Shown here in pieces: positions 25,459-35,088 of a stretch of 64,000 nt of DNA (its first letter is position 1; each line of letters opens with the position of its first letter). The position numbers and the translations under genes are program-made. The stretch lies in contig NZ_JAANNO010000015.1 in the NCBI RefSeq assembly GCF_011250645.1, positions 1 to 64,000 on the forward strand. The letters run 5' to 3'. This stretch comes from Motilibacter aurantiacus (GTDB lineage Bacteria; Actinomycetota; Actinomycetes; Motilibacterales; Motilibacteraceae). The notes beneath the pieces were generated by a model. That model was not told the DNA's origin, made no database searches, and saw only the letters and a program-made list of their open reading frames with translations.

Positions 25459-26384
25459 GGCCGGGCCTCGGTCGTGGACGGGCGGACGTCGATCGTGTCG
25501 GGGTCGACGAGCGAGCCCGGTGCCGTCCCGAGGTCGGTGTAGGTCGAGCCGAGGTCGGCACTGCCCGCGGAGGCGGCCGGGATGCCGGCGTCGTGCGCGC
25601 CGTAGGCCTCGCTCATCTCGTCCGCGATCGGCGTGCCGCTGCCGAGCTCGCTGCCGGCGGCGTACGTCGCACCGGCGCCTGCGCCCGCCGCGGTGGCGGC
25701 GGTGGTTGCGTACCCGGTGCCGGTCGTCGCGCCTGTCGTCGTGCCGGCGTAGCCGGTCCCGCTCTCCGTGGCGTAGCTCGTGCCGTAGCCCGTGCCGTAG
25801 CTCTCGGGCTCGGCGTCGAGCAGGGCGGCGGGCGCCTGCTGGCCGGAGGAGGGGCTGCCGCTCTCGTCGTGCGCCGCGGCGACCGCGCCGCGCGTGAGAC
25901 GTCCGGCGACGACGCCCGCGAGGGCCGCGCCGAGCAGGAACGTGCCCGTGCGGCGGCGCGCGAAGTCGCGCACCTCCTCGAGCAGGTCACCCGGCTCCCG
26001 GCTCTCGATCCAGTCGGCGACCTCGTGGGCGCGGCTGGAGGCCTGTCGGGCCAGCTCGGTGGCGACACCGCTCTGCCCGCCGCCCTCGGCCATGCTGCCG
26101 AGCTCGTCGGCGAGGGCGCGCAGCCCCCCGACGGCCTTGTCCTTCTGGGCCATCCCCTGGGCGCTGGCCTGGGTACGGGCCTCGCCCAGCAGGTCGCGCG
26201 CCTGGGCCTTCGCCTCGGCCGCGACCTGCTTGCCCTGCTCGACCGCGGTTGTCGCGACCTGGGTGCCGGCGTCCTTGGCGGTGGTGCCGACCTCGGCCGC
26301 CGAGTCCTTGGCGACCCCGGCCACCTCGCCTGCCCGGGATGCAACCTGGCCGGGCGTACTGCCCGAGCTGCTCGCGTCGGTCAT
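25455..26384 (-). CDS. Ala/Thr/Gly-rich membrane-associated helical protein
   Basis: 309 residues. Residues 1-110 are LEA-like Ala/Lys/Gln helices with TTAKDAGTQVATTAVEQGKQ repeats. About 130-165 includes LLEEVRDFARRRTGTFLLGA ALAGVVAGRLTRG, a basic segment followed by a glycine-rich membrane helix. The C-terminal 120 residues are low-complexity Gly/Tyr/Thr/Ala (GTGYGTSYATESGTGY). It opens the three-gene operon ending at 24298. No family name can be given with certainty. Confidence 0.7.
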   Translation of the reverse strand: MTDASSSGSTPGQVASRAGEVAGVAKDSAAEVGTTAKDAGTQVATTAVEQGKQVAAEAKAQARDLLGEARTQASAQGMAQKDKAVGGLRALADELGSMAEGGGQSGVATELARQASSRAHEVADWIESREPGDLLEEVRDFARRRTGTFLLGAALAGVVAGRLTRGAVAAAHDESGSPSSGQQAPAALLDAEPESYGTGYGTSYATESGTGYAGTTTGATTGTGYATTAATAAGAGAGATYAAGSELGSGTPIADEMSEAYGAHDAGIPAASAGSADLGSTYTDLGTAPGSLVDPDTIDVRPSTTEARP

Positions 26385-26547
26385 GGTCTTCCTTCCGTGA
26401 GCGCGCCACCCGTGTGCGCTAATCTGCGGTTCCGGTGGCGCCCTGTCGTCTGGTCGGGAGCGGAAGTACCCGCTGCCATGCCCGGCATGCCTGTTCTGGG
26501 CGATCTCTATCGATCGGTGCGGCCCCGGGGCCGGGAGGGAACGACCC

Positions 26548-27429
26548 GTGGGCGACGCGCTACGCCACGTGCACAGCGGCAAGGTCCGTGACCTCTACGC
26601 CCTCGACGACGGCCGTCTCGTGGTCGTCGCCAGTGACCGGGTCTCCGCGTACGACCACGTGCTCGAGACCCCGGTGCCGGACAAGGGTCGCGTCCTCACC
26701 CAGCTGTCGCTGTGGTGGTTCGAGCGGCTCGCGGACGTGGTCCCGAACCACCTGCTGACGACCGACCTGCCGGCCGAGGCCCCGCCCGAGTGGGCCGGCC
26801 GCGCCATGGTCTGCGAGCGGCTGCAGATGTTCCCGGTCGAGTGCGTCGCGCGCGGCTACCTCACCGGCTCCGGCCTCGCCGACTACCGGGCGACGGGACA
26901 GGTCTGCGGCAACCCCCTGCCGCCGGGGCTCGAGGACGGGAGCGCGCTGCCCGAGCCGATCTTCACTCCCGCGACGAAGGCCGCCGTCGGCGAGCACGAC
27001 GAGAACGTGTCGTTCGAGGCGGTCGAGCGCGCGATCGGCGCGCCCGTCGCGGCGGAGCTGCGCCGGCTGACGCTCGCGGTCTACCGCGTCGGCGAGCAGA
27101 TCGCTCGTGAGCGCGGCATCGTGCTCGCCGACACCAAGCTGGAGTTCGGCGCTCGCCCTGACGGCACCGTGGTGCTGGGCGACGAGGTGCTGACGCCGGA
27201 CAGCTCGCGCTTCTGGCCGGCGGACAGCTGGCAGCCGGGCCGGCCCCAGCGGTCCTTCGACAAGCAGTACGTCCGCGACTGGCTCACCTCCCCGGCCTCG
27301 GGCTGGCGGCGTGACAGCGGCGAGCCGCCCCCGCCCCTGCCCGACGACGTCGTGCAGCGGACCCGCGAGCGCTACCTGGAGGCGTACGCGCGCATCACCG
27401 GGAGGCCGCTCGGTACTGTCGCCCCATGA
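26548..27429 (+). CDS. purC: Phosphoribosylaminoimidazole-succinocarboxamide synthase
   Basis: 293 residues. SAICAR synthetase motifs are complete: HSGKVRDLY (9-17), ASDRVSAYDHVLETPVPDKG, ARGYLTGSG, FTPATKA, EHDENVSFE and ADTKLEFG. It joins CAIR with aspartate using ATP in purine synthesis. GTG start preceded by GGAGGGA. Its ATGA stop region overlaps galE, but galE also has its own promoter inside purC. Confidence 0.95.
   Translation: MGDALRHVHSGKVRDLYALDDGRLVVVASDRVSAYDHVLETPVPDKGRVLTQLSLWWFERLADVVPNHLLTTDLPAEAPPEWAGRAMVCERLQMFPVECVARGYLTGSGLADYRATGQVCGNPLPPGLEDGSALPEPIFTPATKAAVGEHDENVSFEAVERAIGAPVAAELRRLTLAVYRVGEQIARERGIVLADTKLEFGARPDGTVVLGDEVLTPDSSRFWPADSWQPGRPQRSFDKQYVRDWLTSPASGWRRDSGEPPPPLPDDVVQRTRERYLEAYARITGRPLGTVAP
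27414..27419 (+). promoter_or_regulatory. -10 hexamer for a leaderless galE transcript
   Basis: TACTGT ends 6 nt before the galE ATG, the spacing typical of leaderless actinobacterial mRNAs. No Shine-Dalgarno sequence precedes galE and no clear -35 is seen. Confidence 0.45.
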
Positions 27430-28403
27430 CGTGGCTGCTGACCGGGGGAGCCGGTTACATCGGGGCACACATCGCGCTGGCCCTGCAGGAGTCGGGGCTC
27501 GGCGCCGTCGTCCTGGACGACCTGTCCACCGGGGTACGCGAGCGACTGGGCCCGGACATCCCGCTGGTCGAGGCGAACGTGCTCGACACCGCTGCCGTGC
27601 GCCGCGCGCTGCGCGAGCACGAAGTGACCGGCGTCGTCCACCTCGCGGCCAAGAAGGCCGTGGGGGAGTCGGTCGAGCGGCCGCTCTTCTACTGGCAGCA
27701 GAACGTCACCGGGCTGCAGAGCCTGCTCAGCGCCATGCACGACGAGGGCGTGGAGCAGCTGGTCTTCTCCTCCAGTTCCTCGGTCTACGGCGAGCCCAAG
27801 ACCGAGGACGTCGTCGAGGACGTCGTCGTCACGGACCCGCAGCGCCCGGTGAGCCCCTACGGCGAGACCAAGCTGGTCGGCGAGTGGGTCATCGAGGACT
27901 TCGGCAAGGCCACCGGCACCCGCTGGGCCAGCCTCCGCTACTTCAACGTTGCGGGGGCGGGCAGCCCGGTGCTCGGTGACACCGGAGTCTTCAACCTCGT
28001 CCCGCTGACGTTCCAGGCCATCACGGAGGGCCGGCGCCCCAAGGTCTTCGGCGACGACTACCCCACACGTGACGGCTCCTGCATCCGCGACTACATCCAC
28101 GTGGTGGACCTGGCCGACGCGCACGTGGCTGCCGCCCGCAAGCTGGCCGAGGGGCCGCTCGCCGAGGCCTACAACATCGGGCGCGGCGAGGGGGCGACGG
28201 TCAAGGAGGTCATGGAGGTGACCCGCAAGGTCACGGGCATCGACTTCGAGTACGACGTGGTGGCGCGCCGCGCCGGCGACCCGGCGCGGGTGGTCGCCCG
28301 CCCGGAGAAGGCGAACGCCGGCCTCGGCTGGCGAGCGCAGCGCGACCTCGAGGACATGATCGCCAGCGCGTGGGAGGCCTGGCAGGCACGGCCGGCGGGC
28401 TGA
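27426..28403 (+). CDS. galE: UDP-glucose 4-epimerase
   Basis: 325 residues, short-chain dehydrogenase fold of the extended type. NAD-binding GGAGYIG (7-13), VVHLAAKKAVGES, catalytic Ser/Tyr/Lys in FSSSSSVYGEP and SPYGETKL, and the substrate region FNVAGAG. It interconverts UDP-glucose and UDP-galactose for cell-wall sugars. ATG overlaps the purC stop. Confidence 0.92.
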   Translation: MTWLLTGGAGYIGAHIALALQESGLGAVVLDDLSTGVRERLGPDIPLVEANVLDTAAVRRALREHEVTGVVHLAAKKAVGESVERPLFYWQQNVTGLQSLLSAMHDEGVEQLVFSSSSSVYGEPKTEDVVEDVVVTDPQRPVSPYGETKLVGEWVIEDFGKATGTRWASLRYFNVAGAGSPVLGDTGVFNLVPLTFQAITEGRRPKVFGDDYPTRDGSCIRDYIHVVDLADAHVAAARKLAEGPLAEAYNIGRGEGATVKEVMEVTRKVTGIDFEYDVVARRAGDPARVVARPEKANAGLGWRAQRDLEDMIASAWEAWQARPAG

Positions 28404-28464
28404 CCGGGCTGACCGGGCTGGCGCTCGCCGACCGCACGGCAGGGCCCGTGCGGGCCCTGGCGCG

Positions 28465-29254
28465 TCAGAGCAGCAGCAGGGCCGGGAGCAGCACCGCGGC
28501 CACGGCCCCGCCGGCGGCCACCACGGCGGCGGTCGCCAGCGTCACCGGCCACCCCAGGGCGCGAGCGACCATGACCATCGACGCCAGGCTGACGGCGGGC
28601 AGCACGATCAGCAGGGCCCCGACCGCGCCGTTGCCGAGCCCTGCCGCGCGCAGGCCCTGCGCGATCGGGATCTCGCCGGCGGTGGGGACCACCAGCAGCG
28701 TCCCGAGCACGACGGCCACCAGGGCTGCGAGGACGCCCCACGAGCGGGCCGACTCCCCGAGCGGGAAGAGCCAGCCGCTGAAGGCCCCCACCGCCAGCAC
28801 GACGACCAGGTACTCGGGGACGGGTCGAGGCGACCGGCGCGGTTCAGCAGCTGCACATCATCGACGGCGTGGACACCAGCCCGCCGACGACGGCGCTCGC
28901 GGCCGGGCTGCGCCGGGACATCGCCCGCAGCAGCCACGCCCGCGGGACCAGGCTCTGGACCGCCGCCGCGATGAGCAGGCCCGCGACCACGGCCTTCCAG
29001 ACGGCGTCGGCGTACGCCCGGGTGAACGACGTCGCCGCGGCCCAGCTCGGTGCCGAGCCCGGCTCCACGCCCGCCGTGGCCAGCAACGACGACCCGGGCC
29101 AGCCTCCCCCCGCGGAGAGCGACTGCGTCTTCGCCACGTACGGCGACCACTTCGCCCACAGCAGCAGGCAGCTGCCCAGCACCACGAACGCCAGGAGCCC
29201 GACGAGCGGGGCGAGCCGCGCGGCCCGCGGCGGGGCGACCGGCTGCGCAGCCAT
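28465..29254 (-). pseudogene. Decayed YraQ/UPF0718-family permease
   Basis: Two matching halves lie in different frames. Residues from the ATG at 29254 give an N-terminal half with membrane helices ending in VGGLVSTPSMMCSC, the motif before the family's first conserved block, then a TGA. After about 45 nt another frame continues to 28465 with the C-terminal half, including VVPTAGEIPIAQGL and LIVLPAVSLASMVMV. The middle, which normally holds the first half's completion and the lumenal block, is missing, so an internal deletion broke the gene. The family exports or imports unknown solutes, sometimes arsenic- or metal-linked. Confidence 0.7.
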
Positions 29255-29354
29255 CGGGTGCTCTCCTCTCCCGCCGGGTGCGGACGGGCCGGCGAGGTCC
29301 CGCGGCGCGGCGTACCCCGGCCCGACCTCCCCAAGCCCGCCCATCGGGGTTAGC

Positions 29355-29374
29355 GTTGCCCGCACTGGGGCAAC
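29355..29374 (+). promoter_or_regulatory. Inverted repeat before the formate dehydrogenase operon
   Basis: GTTGCCC-6nt-GGGCAAC ends 35 nt before the fdnG start. It could be an operator or 5' leader hairpin. Confidence 0.35.
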
Positions 29375-29409
29375 TCCCGCATCCGGGGCGAGCGAAGGAG
29401 GGGGCGGAC

Positions 29410-32400
29410 ATGGGCGTACGCACCTGGATCGAGGGCTGGCCGGTCTACCGCCAGCTCACCGGTCCGGACCCGCTGGGTCGCGGTGCCGCATCCAAGTCGG
29501 CCGGCTCCAAGCGGCTGGTGGCGCGCACGGAGACGGCGGACCGGGTGGCCAGGTCGGTCTGCCCCTACTGCGCGGTCGGCTGCGGCCAGCGTGTCTACGT
29601 CAAGGACGAGCACGTTATCGGCATCGAGGGCGACCCCGACAGCCCGATCTCGCGCGGCCGCCTCTGCCCCAAGGGCGCCGCCAGCGAGAACCTCGTCAAC
29701 AACCCGCTGCGCGAGACCAAGGTGCTCTACCGCCGGCCGTACGCGACCGAGTGGGAGAACCTCGAGCTCGACACCGCGATGGACATGATCGTCGACCGCG
29801 TGATCGACGCCCGGCGGCGCGGCTGGCAGGACACCGACGAGCAGGGGCGCGCGCTGCGCCGCACGATGGGGATCGCGAGCCTCGGAGGGGCAACCCTCGA
29901 CAACGAGGAGAACTACCTCATCAAGAAGCTCTTCACCGCGATGGGCGCCATCCAGGTGGAGAACCAGGCGCGTATTTGACACTCCGCCACCGTCCCCGGT
30001 CTGGGGGCCTCGTTCGGTCGTGGCGGCGCGACGAACTCTCTGCAGGACCTGCAGAATGCCGACTGCATCATCATCGAGGGCTCGAACTTCGCCGAGTGCC
30101 ACCCGGTGGGGTTCCAGTGGGTGATGGAGGCGAAGGCCCGCGGGGCGAAGGTCATCCACATCGACCCGCGCTTCACGCGCACCAGCGCGCACGCCGACAC
30201 GTTCGTGCCGATCCGCTCAGGGACGGACATCGTCTTCCTGGGCGCGATCGTCAACCACGTGCTCTCGAACGACCTGTGGTTCGAGGACTACGTCAAGGCC
30301 TACACGAACGCCTCGTGGATCATCAGCGAGGGCTTCGAGGACACCGAGGACCTCGACGGCCTCTTCTCCGGCTTCGACGACGAGAAGCGGGCCTACGACA
30401 CCTCGTCCTGGCAGTACGCGGGCCAGGAGGGCGACAGCGGCGAGGAGAGTCACGAGACCGACCAGTCGCGTGACTCCGAGCACGGGCAGCGCCTGGGCGG
30501 TGCCGGTGCCGCGCTCGAGCACCACCAGGTGCAGAAGGACGAGACGCTGCAGCACCCGCGGTGCGTCTTCCAGATCCTGAAGCGCCACTTCTCGCGCTAC
30601 ACCCCGGAGCTGGTCGAGGAGGTCTGCGGCATCTCGCCGGACGTCTTCGCCGAGGTCGCGCACGCCTGGGCGTCCAACAGCGGCCGGGACCGGACGACGA
30701 TGCTCGTCTACAGCGTGGGATGGACCCAGCGCGGCACGGGCGTGCAGTACATCCGCACCGGCGCGATCCTGCAGCTGCTGCTCGGCAACGTCGGCCGCCC
30801 CGGTGCGGGCATCCTCGCGCTGCGCGGCCACGCCAGCATCCAGGGCTCGACGGACATCCCGACCCTCTACAACCTGCTGCCCGGCTACCTGGCCATGCCG
30901 CAGGCCGAGCACGACTCCCTGTCGACCTACATCGACGACATCAAGGGCAAGAACCAGAAGGGCTTCTGGGGCAACGCTGACGCCTACATGGTCAGCCTGC
31001 TGAAGTCGTACTGGGGCGACAAGGCGACGCCGGAGAACGACTTCTGCTACGACTACCTGCCCCGCATCAACGGTGACCACGGCACCTACAGCCAGGTCAT
31101 GGACATGATCGAGGGCGGGAAGATCTTCGGCTACTTCCTGCTCGGGCAGAATCCGGCCGTCGGGTCCGCGAACGGCCGGGCCCAGCGGCTCGGGCTGGCC
31201 AACCTCGACTGGGTGGTCGTGCGGGACCTCGTGCAGATCGAGAGCGCGACGTTCTGGAAGAACGCGCCGGAGATCGAGACCGGGGAGATCGTGCCCGAGG
31301 AGTGCCGGACCGAGGTCTTCCTGATGCCGGCGGCCACTCACGTGGAGAAGGAAGGGACCTTCACCCAGACGCAGCGGCTGCTGCAGTGGCGCGAGAAGGC
31401 CCTGGACCCGCCGGGTGACTGCACCTCTGATCTGTGGTTCATCTATCACCTCGGCCGGAAGATGCGGGAGCGGCTGGCGGCGTCGACCGACGAGCGGGAC
31501 CGCCCGCTGCTCGACCTGACGTGGGACTACCCGGTCCACGGCGAGGAGCAGGACCCGGACGCGGACGCCGTCCTGCGCGAGGTCAACGGCTACGAGATCG
31601 CGACCGGGCGCCTGCTCTCGACCTTCAACGAGATGAAGGCCGACGGCACGACGAGCGGCGGATGCTGGATCTACTGCGGCGTCTACAAGGACGGCGTCAA
31701 CCAGGCCGCCCGCCGCAAGCCCGGCAAGGAGCAGAACTGGCTGGCGCCCGAGTGGGGCTGGGCCTGGCCGGCCAACCGCCGCATCCTCTACAACCGGGCG
31801 GCGGCGGACCCGGACGGCAAGCCGTGGAGCGAGCGCAAGGCCCTCGTCTGGTGGGACGAGGGCCAGGCCAAGTGGGTCGGGCACGACGTGCCGGACTTCC
31901 AGGTCGACAAGGCCCCGTCGTTCCGGCCCGACCCCCATGCGTCGGGTCCGGCGGCGCTGGCCGGCGACGACGCGTTCATCATGCAGGCCGACGGCAAGGC
32001 GTGGCTGTTCGCTCCGCGGGGGACGGTCGACGGCCCGCTGCCCGCGCACTACGAGCCGGGCGAGTCCCCGTTCCGCAACGCCGTCTACACCCAGCAGCAG
32101 AACCCGACGCGCGAGATCTATACGAACACCGTCAACGAGATGCACCCGAGCCCTCCGGAGGAGGGCAGCGAGCACTTCCCGTACGTCTGGACGACCTCTC
32201 GGTTGACCGAGCACCACACCGCGGGAGGCATGAGCCGCTACGTGCCGTACCTCGCCGAGCTGCAGCCCGAGCTGTTCATGGAGGTCTCCCCGGAGATGGC
32301 GGCCGAGCGCGGCCTCAAGCACCTGGACTGGGCGCACGTCATCACGGCCCGTGCGGTGATCGAGGCGCGCGTCCTCGTCACCGACCGGCTGACGCCGCTG

Positions 32401-32859
32401 CGCGTGCAGAACAAGGTCGTGCACCAGGTGTGGCTGCCCTACCACTGGGGGCCGGGCGGCCTCACGACCGGCGACGTCGTCAACGACCTGCCGCACCTCA
32501 CACTCGACCCGAACGTGCACATCCAGGAGTGCAAGGCCGGGACGTGCGACGTGCGCTACGGCCGGCGCCCGCGCGGGCACGCCGTGCTGGAGCTCGTCGA
32601 CGACTACCGGAGGCGTGCACACGTGACCCGGGAGACCGGAACCGTGGCTCGTACGTCGGACCTGATCGGGGCGGACCACGACGAGGTGCGCTCCCGTCAC
32701 GCCACGTCGGGCTCGGTGAGCGTCGGCTACGGCGAGTCGGCGGAGACGACCGGGCAGCATGCATCCGCCGAGACGCCGACCGGGCGCGGACAGCGGCCCG
32801 ACGGGCCGGGCCAGGGTGGCCGGGACGCAAGCACCGGACCGGACGGGCAGGAGAGCTGA
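29410..32859 (+). CDS. fdnG: Formate dehydrogenase alpha subunit, selenoprotein
   Basis: 1149 residues when the in-frame TGA at 29977-29979 is read as selenocysteine (residue 190, context NQARI-U-HSATV). This is the place of the molybdenum/tungsten-ligating Sec of FdnG/FdhF enzymes. Cys51, Cys54, Cys58 and Cys86 (CPYCAVGCGQ, LCPKG) bind a 4Fe-4S cluster. The bis-MGD catalytic regions continue past DETLQHPRCV to the C-terminal dinucleotide-binding domain with WLPYHWGPGGL. A 70-residue polar tail ends the protein. No twin-arginine signal is seen. ATG at 29410 follows GGAGGGGG. Oxidises formate to CO2. First gene of fdnG-fdnH-nrfD-like-transporter. Confidence 0.93.
29980..30010 (+). promoter_or_regulatory. 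bSECIS element of fdnG mRNA
   Basis: About 14-17 nt after the Sec TGA a hairpin forms with CCCC (29994-29997), apical loop GGTCT (29998-30002) and GGGG (30003-30006). The GGUCU loop is the same as in the E. coli fdhF element that binds SelB. Confidence 0.8.
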
Positions 32860-32860
32860 G

Positions 32861-33943
32861 ATGGTGTCGAAGAACAGCTTGTACGGCCCGCTGGACCCGG
32901 CGCCCGACGCGGGTTACGAGGACGCTCCACCCCGCGTGGGCTTCTTCACCGACACCTCGGTGTGCATCGGCTGCAAGGCTTGCGAGGTCGCCTGCAAGGA
33001 GTGGAACGCCGTCCCCGAGGACGGGCTGAACCTGCTGGGCTTCTCCTACGACAACACCGGTGGGCTCGGGGCCGACTCGTGGCGTGCGGTGCACTTCATC
33101 GAGCAGCCGTACGGCGTGGGCAACAAGAGCGCGCCGTTCGCGAGCGACAGCACCCCGACCGGCCCGTCGGGCACAGGGCCGGCGTTCGACGTGACGGCCG
33201 CCGGCGTGCGGGCCCTGCCTGAGCAGGACCGGCTGGGCACCGGGGTGGGGTCGAGCCACGAGGTGGCCGAGGCGGCACGGCAGGCGTCCGGGGCGCAGCC
33301 GCAGTTCCTCGGCATGCCGGCCGCCGAGCCGCCGGGCCGCGGGACGGGCGCAGAGAGCCGGACGGACTTCCGCTGGCTCATGATGTCCAACGTCTGCAAG
33401 CACTGCACGCACGCGGCCTGCCTCGACGTCTGCCCCACCGGCTCGCTGTTCCGCACCGAGTTCGGCACGGTCGTGGTGCAGGAGGACATCTGCAACGGCT
33501 GTGGCTACTGCGTCTCGGCGTGCCCCTACGGCGTCATCGACAAGCGCGAGGACGACGGCCGGGCGTGGAAGTGCACGCTCTGCTACGACCGGCTCGGCGC
33601 AGGGATGACCCCGGCCTGCGCGAAGTCCTGCCCCACCGAGTCGATCCAGTTCGGCGAGCTCGACGAGCTGCGCGAGCGTGCGCAGCGCCGGCTCGAGCAG
33701 CTGCACGGCGCCGGTGTCTCGGAGGCGCGGCTCTACGGCAACGACCCCGAGGACGGCGTCGGCGGCGACGGCGCGTTCTTCCTCCTCCTCGACGACCCCG
33801 AGGTCTACGGCCTCCCGCCGGACCCGATCGTCACCACGCGGGACCTGCCGGACATGTGGCGGCACGCCGGCCTGGCCTCGGTGGCGATGGTCGCCGGTGT
33901 GGCGCTGGCCTTCGTCTCCTCGGCCCTCGGGCGCCGGCGGTGA
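32861..33943 (+). CDS. fdnH: Formate dehydrogenase beta (iron-sulfur) subunit
   Basis: 360 residues. Four 4Fe-4S motifs: CIGCKACEVACKEW (about 31-44), CKHCTHAACLDVCP, CNGCGYCVSACP and the CTLCYDR...CAKSCP set. About 50 polar residues are inserted between the first and second cluster blocks. A C-terminal membrane helix (about 333-352) anchors the subunit. It passes electrons from the alpha subunit to the membrane. ATG one base after the alpha stop. Confidence 0.92.
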   Translation: MVSKNSLYGPLDPAPDAGYEDAPPRVGFFTDTSVCIGCKACEVACKEWNAVPEDGLNLLGFSYDNTGGLGADSWRAVHFIEQPYGVGNKSAPFASDSTPTGPSGTGPAFDVTAAGVRALPEQDRLGTGVGSSHEVAEAARQASGAQPQFLGMPAAEPPGRGTGAESRTDFRWLMMSNVCKHCTHAACLDVCPTGSLFRTEFGTVVVQEDICNGCGYCVSACPYGVIDKREDDGRAWKCTLCYDRLGAGMTPACAKSCPTESIQFGELDELRERAQRRLEQLHGAGVSEARLYGNDPEDGVGGDGAFFLLLDDPEVYGLPPDPIVTTRDLPDMWRHAGLASVAMVAGVALAFVSSALGRRR

Positions 33944-35088
33944 CGGGGGAGGGCGTTCCCGCCGAGCGGGAGGTCGGGTCGACGCCACCGGGCGGCGGCC
34001 GCGTCCCGCACGGCGACCAGGCTGCGCTCAGCTGGGAACAGGGCCGCGGCGACGGCCGGCGCAAGCCCCGCGGCGGGGGGAAGCGCGACGAGTCCGTGAT
34101 GGTGCCGGACGCGGCCTTCGAGTCGTACTACGGCCGGGCGGTGCTGAAGGCGCCGGTCTGGACGCACGACATCGCCATCTACCTCTTCACCGGGGGCCTC
34201 GCGGCCGGATCGTCCATGGTGGCGGCGGGCGCGAGCCTGACCGGCGCGGAGACCCTGCGGCGCAACTCGCGCCTCACCTGCCTGGGGGCGCTGGGCGCGA
34301 GCACGTTCTTCCTCATCAAGGACCTCGGCAGGCCCGGGCGCTTCCACCACATGCTGCGGGTCGCGAAGCCCACGTCCCCCATGTCGATGGGCACCTGGAT
34401 CCTCTCCTCGTTCGGCGGCCTGGCCGGGGCCGCGGCCGTGACCGAGGCAGCGCCCCTGCTGCCGCGCACGGGGGTGCTGGGCCTCGGGCGCAGGCTGCTG
34501 CCGGTCGCGGGCTCCGCGTCCGGGCTCGCCGCGGCCGCCGTGGCGCCGGCGCTCGCGACGTACACCGCAGTGCTTTTCGCCGACACCGCGGTGCCGTCCT
34601 GGCACGAGGTCTACCGGGAGCTGCCCTTCATGTTCGGCGGCAGCGCGCTCGCCAGCGGCGCTGGGGCCGGCATGGTCCTCGCGCCCGTGGCGCAGGCGGC
34701 GCCCGCTCGCCGGCTCGCGCTCGTCGGCGCGGCGCTGGAGCTCGCCGCCGGGCACCGGCTGGAGGAGGGGCACGGCCTGCTGAGCGAGCCCTACCGGCAG
34801 GGCCGTCCGGGCACGCTGCTCCGGGCTGCCCGTGCGCTGACGGTCGCCGGCGCCGTGGGCGCCCTGCTGGGCGGGCGCAGCAGGGTCGTCTCCGTCGCGG
34901 GTGGCGCCTGCCTGCTCGCCGGCAGCGTGGCGACCCGCTTCGGGGTGTTCGAGGGCGGCGTGGCGTCGGCGAAGGACCCGAAGTACACCGTCGTGCCGCA
35001 GCGGGAGCGTGTGAACGCCCGGCGCGGGGCCAAGCAGACATCGACCGCACAGCCGGAGGCCGGGCGTGACGACGCGGGGAAGCACTGA
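33940..35088 (+). CDS. NrfD-type membrane subunit of formate dehydrogenase
   Basis: 382 residues from a GTG overlapping the beta stop. About 60 polar N-terminal residues precede a region with PVWTHDIAIYLFTGGLAAGS, LGALGASTFFLIKDLGRPGR and PMSMGTWIL, all typical of NrfD/PsrC quinone-reactive membrane subunits, with about 8 helices. It replaces the cytochrome b gamma subunit of FdnI-type enzymes. The end overlaps the transporter gene by 23 nt. Confidence 0.85.
   Translation: MTGEGVPAEREVGSTPPGGGRVPHGDQAALSWEQGRGDGRRKPRGGGKRDESVMVPDAAFESYYGRAVLKAPVWTHDIAIYLFTGGLAAGSSMVAAGASLTGAETLRRNSRLTCLGALGASTFFLIKDLGRPGRFHHMLRVAKPTSPMSMGTWILSSFGGLAGAAAVTEAAPLLPRTGVLGLGRRLLPVAGSASGLAAAAVAPALATYTAVLFADTAVPSWHEVYRELPFMFGGSALASGAGAGMVLAPVAQAAPARRLALVGAALELAAGHRLEEGHGLLSEPYRQGRPGTLLRAARALTVAGAVGALLGGRSRVVSVAGGACLLAGSVATRFGVFEGGVASAKDPKYTVVPQRERVNARRGAKQTSTAQPEAGRDDAGKH

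Noticed and set aside
30217-32760. 847-codon open frame opposite fdnG
   Set aside because: Antisense shadow with Arg/Val/Leu/His-rich low-complexity composition and no motif.
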